Source: UBA6055 sp965214085
GTDB taxonomy: Bacteria; Chloroflexota; Anaerolineae; Aggregatilineales; Phototrophicaceae
Direction: 5' to 3'
Assembly (NCBI GenBank): GCA_965214085.1
Contig: OZ243937.1
Location: 1,488,001 to 1,552,000, forward strand
DNA length: 64,000 bases
Shown here: positions 51,895-59,492 of the stretch, one piece after another
Position numbering within the stretch: the stretch's first letter is position 1
Layout: every line of letters begins with the position of its first letter
Notes under the pieces: model-generated
What the model was told of the DNA's origin: nothing
Database searches by the model: none
What the model saw: the letters and a program-made list of their open reading frames with translations, nothing else
Position numbers and translations under genes: made by a program

Positions 51895-52503
51895 CTATTG
51901 GATGTTGGCTGTCAAGGCGGCGACTGCGGCCGCGCGATCGCCGGCGCGTATCGCTTCCAGAATCCGCTCGTGCTCGCGATAGCTATCCATAATATCGTCC
52001 AGGCGATTGTAATGCATCATCATGCGCATGGCTATCGGCTGCCAAAGCGCGAATAAATCTTTGTCATCGTGGCTCTGTATGATCGCTTGATGAAAGCGCA
52101 AATCGTGTTCCGTCAGCGCGTCAACATCATTGCGTTCGCAGGCTTGCCGGATATCCGCTAGGATATCTTCCCAAAGTTCGATGTCCGCCGCGGTGATGCG
52201 TTCAAAAATGCTCTCCAGCACAAAGCGCTCGATGGTACGGCGCAATTCCACCACCAGGGGCCGCACCTCAACGCTGGGGTTCTGGGCTACCCGCACGCCC
52301 TTATTCGGTTCGAGCACCAGCAGACCCTGCTGCGTGAGCTGGCGAAAGGCTTCGCGCACCGGTCCGCGGCTGACGCCAAAGCGCTCCGACAGATCAATCT
52401 CGCGCAAAGGGGCGCCCGGTTTGAGCTTGCTGGACAGCACATCTTGCCGCAAGCGCGCGGCGATCTGTTCGGGAAGCGTACGGTAGATTTCGGATGTTGG
52501 CAT
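51895..52503 (-). CDS. GntR-family transcriptional regulator (FadR/FCD subfamily)
   Basis: This is a 202-residue regulator. The N-terminal winged HTH contains LREIDLSERFGVSRGPVREA followed by FRQLTQQGLLVLEPNKGVRV. The C-terminal all-helical FCD domain has the metal/ligand pattern DLRFHQAIIQSH and a later His in YREHERILEAI. FCD regulators sense sugar acids and related carboxylates and usually bind palindromes such as TTGT-N2/3-ACAA. Matching palindromes occur at 48706, 54842 and 56108 in promoter regions of this locus but not in front of this gene. It lies between the permease and dehydrogenase genes. The likely role is repressor of the locus, relieved by a pathway intermediate. Confidence 0.92.
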   Translation of the reverse strand: MPTSEIYRTLPEQIAARLRQDVLSSKLKPGAPLREIDLSERFGVSRGPVREAFRQLTQQGLLVLEPNKGVRVAQNPSVEVRPLVVELRRTIERFVLESIFERITAADIELWEDILADIRQACERNDVDALTEHDLRFHQAIIQSHDDKDLFALWQPIAMRMMMHYNRLDDIMDSYREHERILEAIRAGDRAAAVAALTANIQ

Positions 52504-52600
52504 CGGATCGTCTCGGAACTGTTTAAGTCATCTCAACTTCGCTGGCGCAGTGTAAGCGCTGCTGCCGAATTATGTCCACCGCAAGCTTGTATGACTTGAG

Positions 52601-53746
52601 CTATTGCTTGTAGGGGTCGGCGGCATCGCGCAGGCCATCGCCCAGGAAATTGAAAGCCAATACCGTGACGATGACGAACAGACCCGGTATCAGCAGCCAG
52701 GGGCTTTGGCTGAGGCTGCGGATATTCTGGGCGTCTTGCAGCAGCACACCCCAACTGACCGCCGGCGGACGGATGCCGATCTCCAGGAAGCTCAGCGCGG
52801 TCTCGGCCAATATCATGCCCGGCACCGACAAGCTTAGCACGACGATGAGAAAACTGGCGAAAGAGGGCAGCAGGTGCTTGACGATGATGTCGAAATCGCC
52901 CATATTCGAGATTCGCGCCGCCATGACGAAATCGGCCTCGCGCAATTCCAGCAGCTTGCCACGCACGGCGCGCGCCAATGTCGTCCAGCCGACCGTCGCC
53001 AGCACGATGGTAATGCCGAAGTACACCTGTATCGAACTCCATTCCGCGGGCAAGGCCGCCGCCAGCGCGATCCAAAGCGGAATCTGCGGGATCGAAATGA
53101 TGAATTCGATCACGCGCTGAATCACAAGGTCCACGGTTCCGCCAAAATATCCGGATACACCGCCGATGAAACAGCCCAGACCGAAACTGATGACAACGCC
53201 CAGCACGCCAATTGACAGCGAGATCCTGGCGGCGAACATCGTGCGCGAATACAGGTCGCGCCCTAGATTGTCCGTGCCAAACGGGAAATACACACCCGGC
53301 TCATCCACACCTACAAGGTGTATATTTGTCTCGACCAAGCCTAGCAATTTGTAGGGTTTGCCCTCTACAAAGAACCTCAAGTGATAGCGCTTGGATCGAT
53401 CCTCCGTATAATTGCGCTGCAACGTACTCATATCCAGTTCTTGCTTGAGATCGTATACAAAAGGCACAAGGTGAAACGCGCCCTCATCATCCACGAAATA
53501 TAAGATTTGCGGCGGCGCCTTGGCATATTTTACGTTGCGCTGCTGATGATCGTTTATGGAATAAAACTCGGCGAATAGCGCCAGCGAATATAGGAATGCG
53601 ATTACAACCAGCGAAAACATGGCCAGCCGGTGGCGGCGGAATTTGCGCCACACCAACTGCCACTGCGAAGCCAGGTAATAGCTCTCGTCAAATTGAACGG
53701 AATCAGGCTTGCCGCGTGCCCGCCGGAATAATTTTTGTGGCCACAT
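52601..53746 (-). CDS. ABC importer permease, DppC/OppC type, with extended periplasmic domain
   Basis: This 381-residue inner-membrane permease belongs to the peptide/oligosaccharide importer family. After helix 1 (about residues 40-60) there is an extracytoplasmic insertion of about 110 residues (from NDHQQRNVKYAKAPP to NIHLVGVDEPG), the long OppC variant. The core then reads FGTDNLGRDLYSRTMFAAR. The ATPase-coupling EAA-like loop is READFVMAARISNMGDFDII. It ends with DPYKQ. It lies 12 bases after the DppB gene. Homologues with large SBP_bac_5 receptors often carry oligosaccharides, which fits the glycosidases here. Confidence 0.93.
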   Translation of the reverse strand: MWPQKLFRRARGKPDSVQFDESYYLASQWQLVWRKFRRHRLAMFSLVVIAFLYSLALFAEFYSINDHQQRNVKYAKAPPQILYFVDDEGAFHLVPFVYDLKQELDMSTLQRNYTEDRSKRYHLRFFVEGKPYKLLGLVETNIHLVGVDEPGVYFPFGTDNLGRDLYSRTMFAARISLSIGVLGVVISFGLGCFIGGVSGYFGGTVDLVIQRVIEFIISIPQIPLWIALAAALPAEWSSIQVYFGITIVLATVGWTTLARAVRGKLLELREADFVMAARISNMGDFDIIVKHLLPSFASFLIVVLSLSVPGMILAETALSFLEIGIRPPAVSWGVLLQDAQNIRSLSQSPWLLIPGLFVIVTVLAFNFLGDGLRDAADPYKQ

Positions 53747-53758
53747 GACTCAATTCAC

Positions 53759-54754
53759 CTAGCTAGCCGCGCGTTCCATTCGAATTCGTGGATCAACTAC
53801 CACGAGGAGAATATCAGATACCGTTGTTCCAATCACTGTAAGTATGGTCACAAACATCAATAGCGTCGCCGTCAAAAAAGTATCCTGGGCGATTAAGCCG
53901 CGCAACAGCATGGGGCCCGCTGTCGGCAGGCCAAGTACGATAGCTGTTATCGTCCCGCCAGAGACTAAGGACGGGAATAACCAAGCCAGGCTGCTTACGA
54001 TGGGATTCAGCGCCACGCGCACCGGATACTTGAATAAGAGCCTGACTTCGCTGACGCCTTTGCTGCGAGCCGTGATGACGTATTGCTTGTTGAGCTCATC
54101 AAGCAGCGTACCGCGCAAAACGCGTATCAAGCCCGCGGTGCCGCCCGTCCCGATTACAATAATCGGAATCGGCAAATGCAGCAGTAGATCGCCGACTTTT
54201 GCCCAGTTCCAGGGCTCGTTGAGATATTCTGGCGAAAACAGCCCGGTCAAATTCAGCCCAAACTGTTTGAAACCGATATAAAGCAAAATAAGCGCCAGCA
54301 TAAAGTTGGGAATCGCCAAGCCGATGAAGCCGATAATCGAAACGATGTAGTCGCCCAGCGAGTACTGATGAGTCGCGGAGTAAATGCCAATTGGTATGGC
54401 GACCGAATAGGTAAATATTGCGCTTAAAATCGCAATTGAAAATGTCAATACCAAACGCTCGCCGATGATGTCCCGCACCGGCTGCTGCCAATCAAATGAG
54501 AAGCCGAAGTTGCCCTGTATGACTTGCTCTATCCAGCGAAAATAGCGCGCGTAAAGCGGCAAGTCCAAGCCATACTGCTGACGCAACTGCTCGACCTGCT
54601 GGTCGGATAGGTCTTCTCCAACCTGTTCCAAACGGCTGATATACGTTGAAAGGTAGTCGCCCGGCGGCAACTGAATCACAATGAAGGTGACAACCGACAC
54701 CATCCAGATCAAAAAGACGAGGTAGATGAAGCGTTGTAAGATGTAATTCTTCAT
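53759..54754 (-). CDS. ABC importer permease, DppB/OppB type
   Basis: This is a 331-residue permease. The N-terminus MKNYILQRFIYLVFLIWMVS and the first-loop segment VVTFIVIQLPPGDY are typical of DppB/OppB. The coupling loop reads YVITARSKGVSEVRLLFKYP, and TAIVLGLPTAGPMLLRGLIA precedes the last helices. It has about six membrane segments. It is the first gene of the minus-strand operon (dppB, dppC, gntR, adh, kduD order), read from a promoter at 54821-54849 whose -35 overlaps the shared palindrome. It pairs with the neighbouring DppC and probably with the receptor at 56298. Confidence 0.93.
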   Translation of the reverse strand: MKNYILQRFIYLVFLIWMVSVVTFIVIQLPPGDYLSTYISRLEQVGEDLSDQQVEQLRQQYGLDLPLYARYFRWIEQVIQGNFGFSFDWQQPVRDIIGERLVLTFSIAILSAIFTYSVAIPIGIYSATHQYSLGDYIVSIIGFIGLAIPNFMLALILLYIGFKQFGLNLTGLFSPEYLNEPWNWAKVGDLLLHLPIPIIVIGTGGTAGLIRVLRGTLLDELNKQYVITARSKGVSEVRLLFKYPVRVALNPIVSSLAWLFPSLVSGGTITAIVLGLPTAGPMLLRGLIAQDTFLTATLLMFVTILTVIGTTVSDILLVVVDPRIRMERAAS

Positions 54755-54820
54755 GAATTTGCAGTTCTGCGACCCTGCAGCCTATGAGCCATGCCAAGAA
54801 TATTGCGGCTTGTTAGGTCA

Positions 54821-54867
54821 ATGCTATCGCTGGGGCGGCATATTGTCAACAATGTACACTTGACAAT
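54821..54867 (-). promoter_or_regulatory. dppBC operon promoter overlapped by operator palindromes
   Basis: On the minus strand, TTGACA (54844-54849), a 17-base spacer and TAGCAT (54821-54826). ATTGTCAACAAT (54842-54853) covers the -35 box. A second, wider inverted repeat pairs ATTGTCAA (54842-54849) with TTGACAAT (54860-54867). It lies between the divergent permease operon and the enolase-superfamily gene, so one site could control both. Confidence 0.7.
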
Positions 54868-54870
54868 CTT

Positions 54871-54899
54871 TTGTAAATTGCATGAAGCTTGGATATGAT
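54871..54899 (+). promoter_or_regulatory. Promoter candidate for the mandelate-racemase-type gene
   Basis: TTGTAA (54871-54876), a 17-base spacer and TATGAT (54894-54899). It starts 4 bases after the operator repeat at 54842-54867 and is divergent from the dppBC promoter. Confidence 0.5.
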
Positions 54900-54993
54900 T
54901 CTTGTCAGCGTGATGCGGTGGCGGGCGTTATAAGCTCGCCGGCATGTCACCGACGAAGATCGAATTGCGGTCGAACGATGCGGCGGATTGGCT

Positions 54994-56082
54994 ATGATAA
55001 TCAAGCGCCTTGACACGCGGCACTATATTCTGCCTCTGAGCCACCCCATGACGGACGCCACGCACGGCGTCATGACTCATTTTGAGGTGATTCTTGTTGA
55101 GCTGGAGACGGAATGCGGCTTTACCGGCTGCGGATACACCTACACCATCGGCTGCGGCGGATCGGCCATCAAGGCCTTGATTGAGCGCGATTTTCAGCCG
55201 CTGCTGATTGGCGCCGACGCCAGCCGCATCGAGCGGATTTGGGAGCGTATGTGGCGCTGTATGCACTATGTTGGCCGGGGCGGGCTGGTCGCCTTCGCCA
55301 TGTCGGCGCTGGATATTGCGCTGTGGGATCTCAAGGGCAAGCGAGAAGGGCTGCCGCTCTGGAAATTGCTCGGCGGCTATTCGAGCAAAGTACGCGCCTA
55401 CGCCGGCGGCATTGATTTGCAGCTGGGTCCGGATGAGCTGGTCGAGCAGACGCGCCGAAATCTGCAGGAAGGCTTCCGCGCCCTGAAGATTAAGGTGGGC
55501 CGAGACAAGCTGTCGGAAGATGTCGAGCGCTTGCGGGCGGTGCGGGACTGCGTCGGCCCCGATTTTCCCGTGATGATCGACGCCAACATGCGTTATACGG
55601 TAGAGCGGGCCATTCGGGCGGCGCAAGCCTTCAAACCATTTGACGTGTTCTGGTTCGAGGAGCCGACAATCCCAGACGACTATCCGGGCTTGGCGCGCAT
55701 CGCCCAGGAAGGCGGCATTCCCTTAGCCGCGGGCGAAAACCTGCATACGATCTTCGAATTCCGGCATACCATCGCCGTGGGGCAGGTTGCTTTTCCCGAG
55801 CCGGATGTCTCGAATATCGGCGGCATCACCAACTGGATGCGCGTCGCCAAGCTCGCCTATGCTCACAACTTGCAGGTCACATCGCACGGCGTTCACGAGC
55901 TGCATTTGCACTTGCTGGCGGCGATACCCAACGCTTCTTATCTCGAAGTGCATAGCTTTGGCCTGGAGCGCTTCATCAAGAACCCGCCCGTTCTCGCCGA
56001 TGGCATCATGACGCCAGCGGACGACCCCGGTCATGGCGTCCGCTTTGACTGGGAGCGGCTGGCTGAGTACGAAGTGACCTAG
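54994..56082 (+). CDS. Enolase-superfamily enzyme, mandelate racemase subgroup (candidate sugar-acid cycloisomerase/dehydratase)
   Basis: This is a 362-residue enzyme with an N-terminal capping domain and a (beta/alpha)7 barrel. All mandelate-racemase-subgroup residues are in place: Lys165-x-Lys167 (RALKIKVGRD), metal ligands Asp196, Glu222 and Glu248, and the Asp271/His298 dyad (FPEPD, TSHGVHE). These lie one position from the reference mandelate racemase numbers. The enzyme therefore abstracts an alpha-proton of a carboxylate. The 20s-loop segment DATHGVMTHFEV and GYTYTIGCGG resemble cycloisomerase-like members. Context with GH117 and KduD makes 3,6-anhydro-L-galactonate cycloisomerase the leading guess; a sugar-acid dehydratase is the alternative. 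ATG 54994 is chosen over TTG 54988. Confidence 0.85.
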   Translation: MIIKRLDTRHYILPLSHPMTDATHGVMTHFEVILVELETECGFTGCGYTYTIGCGGSAIKALIERDFQPLLIGADASRIERIWERMWRCMHYVGRGGLVAFAMSALDIALWDLKGKREGLPLWKLLGGYSSKVRAYAGGIDLQLGPDELVEQTRRNLQEGFRALKIKVGRDKLSEDVERLRAVRDCVGPDFPVMIDANMRYTVERAIRAAQAFKPFDVFWFEEPTIPDDYPGLARIAQEGGIPLAAGENLHTIFEFRHTIAVGQVAFPEPDVSNIGGITNWMRVAKLAYAHNLQVTSHGVHELHLHLLAAIPNASYLEVHSFGLERFIKNPPVLADGIMTPADDPGHGVRFDWERLAEYEVT

Positions 56083-56106
56083 AGAGCGAGCTTTATGGTT
56101 GTTTTA

Positions 56107-56126
56107 TATTGTCAACAATGTACAAT
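56107..56126 (+). promoter_or_regulatory. ATTGTNNACAAT operator upstream of the solute-binding protein gene
   Basis: ATTGTCAACAAT at 56108-56119, within the 18-base TATTGTCAACAATGTACA, is identical to 54841-54858. A weak -10 TACAAT (56121-56126) with TTGTTT 16 bases upstream overlaps it. The remaining leader to 56298 is about 165 nt and contains no convincing gene. Confidence 0.65.
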
Positions 56127-56297
56127 TTACAATTGGGGCAGTAGTATCAATGAGAAAACAGACGCAGCGTCGAACTGTCGCACGCCAATCGAAGCGCTTC
56201 TGCGCTGTGCCAGGAGTAGCTGTGAAAGGAGCCGTATTGACTTGAATCAGATTCCGCACGAACAGTATTGCTTTCGAATTTAGGGAGGAAGACAACC

Positions 56298-58307
56298 ATG
56301 AAACGCAGTATTCTTAGCCTGATGTTGATCCTCGTTCTGCTGCTGTTTTCAGCTGTCGGGCTGGCGCAGGACATGAGCGAAGGCGACCTTGTTTATCCAT
56401 TCCAATATGCCGACTTGGACGCCTATGCCGCCGCCACCGGCAATTCCATTGACATGTGGGGCGAAGCGCCGATGCTGGCTGATCAGGTCGCCGTCGGCGA
56501 TCTACCGCCCGTCGAAGAGCGTCTGCCGGCGCAGCCTGTCGTTGTGCAGCCCTTGGAAGCCATCGGCGAATATGGCGGCGAGTTGGCCGGTCCCTCGACC
56601 AACCCGACTCGCGGCGGCTGGGATGTTCTGGAGATGCGCTTGCAGAAGCTGCTCACGATCGACACCGATCTGGCCAGCATCATCCCAAATATCGTCCGCG
56701 CCTACCAAGTATCTGACGATCAGACCACATTCACTTTCCACCTCCGCGAAGGCCACCGCTGGTCCGATGGCGAACCCTTTACCACTGACGACTTTCGCTT
56801 CTACTTTGAAGACGTGCTCGGCAACACGGACTTGACGCCTAACCCTGGCGGTCCTTGGGTATTTGACGGCGAATTACCGCAGATCGAGTACATCGACGAC
56901 ACGACCGTCCGCATGACCTATCCAGAGGCGCGTCCGACCCTTCTGATATCTCTTGGCAGCGAAGTCGGCCATCGTGGCTTCCGCCCGGCGCATTACTTCA
57001 AGCAAATGCATCTCGACTACAATGCCGACGCCAATGATCTGGCCGCTGAACTGGGCTTTGAAGACTGGGTCCAGATGTTCAACGCCAAGATGGCGCCCTA
57101 CAATTTCACCTGGGACTTGGGCGGCGAGACCGACCCCTATGCGCCGACCCTGAATACTTTCGTATTTTCCGGCGCAGACTCATTCGGCAATAAGTACTAC
57201 GAGCGCAATCCCTACTTCTACAAGGTCGATACCGCCGGCAACCAGTTGCCCTACACCGACTCCCTGCGCCGTATCTTGGTCGAAGATTTGCAAGTGCAGG
57301 ATCTCAAAGCGATTTCCGGCGAATACAGCCATTACGGCTGGGGCACGCTCTTGAGCTACCCCACGTACCGAGACAATGAAGAAGCCGGCGGCTATCGCAC
57401 GGCGCTGGCGGAATACAGCCGCGGCAACGAATATTCGGTCATGTTCAACTTCACCACGCCCAACTTGCCGCTGCGCGAGATCTTCTGGGATATCCGCTTC
57501 CGCCAAGCTATGTCCGTGGCCATCAATCGCGATGAGATCAACGAACTGGTCTACTTCGGTCTGGCTAATGCTTCGGCGAATTCGCCCGTGCCATCGTCAC
57601 TGTTCTTCGAGGACTGGATGCCAACGCACTACGCGCAATATGACCCGGATCTCGCCAACCAATTGCTTGACGAGATGGGTCTTGATCAGCGCGACGGCGA
57701 CGGTTTCCGCTTGCGGCCCGATGGCGAGACGCTGTTCTTGAACTTCCAGGTATCGGTACCGGAAGATTCATGGCGTCAGATGGGCGAGCTAATCACCTCC
57801 TACTGGAACGAGGTCGGGGTCAAGACCAGCTACAAGCTGATAGGCAACGACTTGTATCGCGAGCTGCGCGACGGCAATCAAGTTGACTTGGCAGCCTGGG
57901 GCACCGACATGCTCGATATCGGCGAAGTCGCAAACGGACTCGCCAATATGAGGCCGCGTTGGGGCGCGCGCGCTTCCGGCCTCCTCTGGCAGGACTGGCT
58001 GGAGTCCGACGGCGAAGAAGGGGAAGAACCGCCACAAGAGATCAAAGACCTCTGGGCCGCCGGCGACGCTTTCCTGGACGCCAGCTATGGTTCCGACGAA
58101 TGGCTCGAATTGGGCAAGGAATTCTACCGCCTATCCATGGCCGGGCTGTATCAGATCGGCACGATTCAGCGCCCGCCACAGCCCTTGCTCTTCAAGACCA
58201 ACTTGAAGAACACGCCTCCGAACGACACCACCGGACAATGGAGCTGGACCTATCGCCAATGGGTCATGTTCATGCCCGAGCAGTGGTACTTCGAAAGCGA
58301 TATGTAA
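56298..58307 (+). CDS. ABC transporter solute-binding protein, SBP_bac_5 family
   Basis: This is a 669-residue secreted receptor for peptide/oligosaccharide-type importers. It has a signal peptide with Lys-Arg then LSLMLILVLLLFSAVGLAQ; there is no lipobox Cys, so it is probably released or held by other means. The family core is clear: TFTFHLREGHRWSDGEPFTT, then RQAMSVAINRDEINELVYF. It is longer than Dpp/OppA proteins (about 540 residues), as is common for oligosaccharide-binding members. AGGGAGGAA lies 7 bases before ATG 56298. It precedes the GH117 and sulfatase genes on the plus strand, with a stable hairpin after its stop. It probably feeds DppB/DppC at 52.6-54.8 kb. Confidence 0.93.
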   Translation: MKRSILSLMLILVLLLFSAVGLAQDMSEGDLVYPFQYADLDAYAAATGNSIDMWGEAPMLADQVAVGDLPPVEERLPAQPVVVQPLEAIGEYGGELAGPSTNPTRGGWDVLEMRLQKLLTIDTDLASIIPNIVRAYQVSDDQTTFTFHLREGHRWSDGEPFTTDDFRFYFEDVLGNTDLTPNPGGPWVFDGELPQIEYIDDTTVRMTYPEARPTLLISLGSEVGHRGFRPAHYFKQMHLDYNADANDLAAELGFEDWVQMFNAKMAPYNFTWDLGGETDPYAPTLNTFVFSGADSFGNKYYERNPYFYKVDTAGNQLPYTDSLRRILVEDLQVQDLKAISGEYSHYGWGTLLSYPTYRDNEEAGGYRTALAEYSRGNEYSVMFNFTTPNLPLREIFWDIRFRQAMSVAINRDEINELVYFGLANASANSPVPSSLFFEDWMPTHYAQYDPDLANQLLDEMGLDQRDGDGFRLRPDGETLFLNFQVSVPEDSWRQMGELITSYWNEVGVKTSYKLIGNDLYRELRDGNQVDLAAWGTDMLDIGEVANGLANMRPRWGARASGLLWQDWLESDGEEGEEPPQEIKDLWAAGDAFLDASYGSDEWLELGKEFYRLSMAGLYQIGTIQRPPQPLLFKTNLKNTPPNDTTGQWSWTYRQWVMFMPEQWYFESDM

Positions 58308-58331
58308 ATCGCAAGTGTCTGAAAGCAGTGA

Positions 58332-58359
58332 TCGTGGTGTGGCGCTTGCCGCACCACGA
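58332..58359 (+). other. Strong mRNA hairpin after the solute-binding protein gene
   Basis: TCGTGGTGTGGC (58332-58343) pairs with GCCGCACCACGA (58348-58359) around a GCTT loop: 12 pairs including one G-U. No T-run follows, so it is not a typical terminator. Such hairpins between receptor and downstream genes often protect the receptor mRNA and raise its level relative to downstream genes. Confidence 0.6.
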
Positions 58360-58384
58360 CGCATTTGACTAAGGTCCAACAGTT

Positions 58385-59467
58385 ATGCCAAGCGCGGCCA
58401 TGCAACGCTTTGAAATAAGGGACGCGGAAAATCCCTGGTTTACGCAATTCCGCTACATGCCTGCGACCGGGCTGGGTTACGAGCGTGGCATAGTCCGGCG
58501 CGACCCAAGCTGTATCATTCAAGTCGCGGGCCTTTACTACGTCTGGTATACACGCGGCGCGCATCCCTGCCCGCCGGTCGGCCATGAGCGCGCGACTGAC
58601 ACGTTGCCGGCCATGCCCTGGGACCTCACCGATGTCTGGTACGCCACATCCAGCGACGGCCATACCTGGCAGGAGCAGGGTCCAGCAGTCGAGCGCGGAC
58701 CCGCCGGCAGCTACGACGAGCGGAGTATTTTCACGCCCGATGTGCTGGCTCACGCTGGGCGCTACTATCTGGTCTATCAGGTGACAGCCGCGCCAACCTT
58801 TCGCAGTACGCCGGAATCCATCGCCATCGCCTGGGCCGATTCGCCGCGCGGACCCTGGCATAAGAGCGCCGCGCCCGTCGTCGAGCCCGATCCCTCCGGC
58901 GAAGTTGATGTTCGCGCGCATCCGGAGCAAGCTACAGTCAAGGGCAGTTTCGACAGCCTGCGCGTGCACGACCCGGCTTTGCTTTACCGCGATGGCCGCT
59001 ACTGGATTTACTACAAGGGCGAAGGCATTGGCCATAGCAATATGGACAGCAAATGGGGCGTGGCAATCGCTGACGACCCGCTCGGACCCTACGTAAAGTC
59101 GCCGTTTAACCCCATCACCAACAGTGGCCACGAAGTCATGGTTTGGAATTACGCCGGCGGCGTCGGCGCCTTGCTGACGCGCTGCGGGCCCGAGAAAAAC
59201 ACGATCCAGTTCGCCGCTGACGGCATCAATTTTCAAGCGCGGTCGGCGATAATCTCGCCCCCGCAGGCTGCCGGCGCGCTGCGTATTGACGAGAGCCTCA
59301 ACACCGAGCCGCTCGCCGGTTTGAGTTGGGGGCTCAGCCACGTAGCGACCTACAGCTCCCATAACATCGTGCAAGGGCGTGATCCGCTTGGCTTGCTTGC
59401 CAACGACGAAGCTTGGGATTTCATCGTTCGTTGGCAGCGCTTCAGCAAGCGCCCAGCTTTCGACTAG
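58385..59467 (+). CDS. GH117-type glycoside hydrolase (short N-terminus)
   Basis: This is a 360-residue five-bladed propeller enzyme. The motif set is complete: GIVRRDPS (Asp40), LRVHDP (His195-Asp196) and TNSGHE (His249-Glu250). GSYDERSIFTPDVLAHAGRY and CGPEKNTIQFAADGINF follow the pattern of characterised neoagaro-oligosaccharide hydrolases more closely than the other copies do. The N-terminal helical segment found in the paralogues is shortened here, which could weaken the domain-swapped dimer. No signal peptide is seen. AAGGT lies 9 bases upstream of the ATG. It stands between the receptor and the sulfatase genes in a plus-strand operon. Expected product: terminal 3,6-anhydro-L-galactose or a related residue. 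Confidence 0.92.
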   Translation: MPSAAMQRFEIRDAENPWFTQFRYMPATGLGYERGIVRRDPSCIIQVAGLYYVWYTRGAHPCPPVGHERATDTLPAMPWDLTDVWYATSSDGHTWQEQGPAVERGPAGSYDERSIFTPDVLAHAGRYYLVYQVTAAPTFRSTPESIAIAWADSPRGPWHKSAAPVVEPDPSGEVDVRAHPEQATVKGSFDSLRVHDPALLYRDGRYWIYYKGEGIGHSNMDSKWGVAIADDPLGPYVKSPFNPITNSGHEVMVWNYAGGVGALLTRCGPEKNTIQFAADGINFQARSAIISPPQAAGALRIDESLNTEPLAGLSWGLSHVATYSSHNIVQGRDPLGLLANDEAWDFIVRWQRFSKRPAFD

Positions 59468-59492
59468 ACTAAGCGCAAACTGGCCCGTTTTC

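Noticed and set aside
54901..54987. Small coding region or leader peptide before the MR-type gene
   Set aside because: The frames are short and without a ribosome-binding site; the stretch is best read as the 5' leader after the promoter at 54871.
56095..56283. 62-codon plus-strand frame between the MR-type gene and the receptor
   Set aside because: It begins over the operator palindrome, has no ribosome-binding site and no recognisable content; treated as leader sequence.
59379..59492. N-terminal extension of the sulfatase into the GH117 gene
   Set aside because: The family N-terminus (RPNVLFIITDDQG) begins right after ATG 59493; the upstream part overlaps GH117 coding sequence out of frame.
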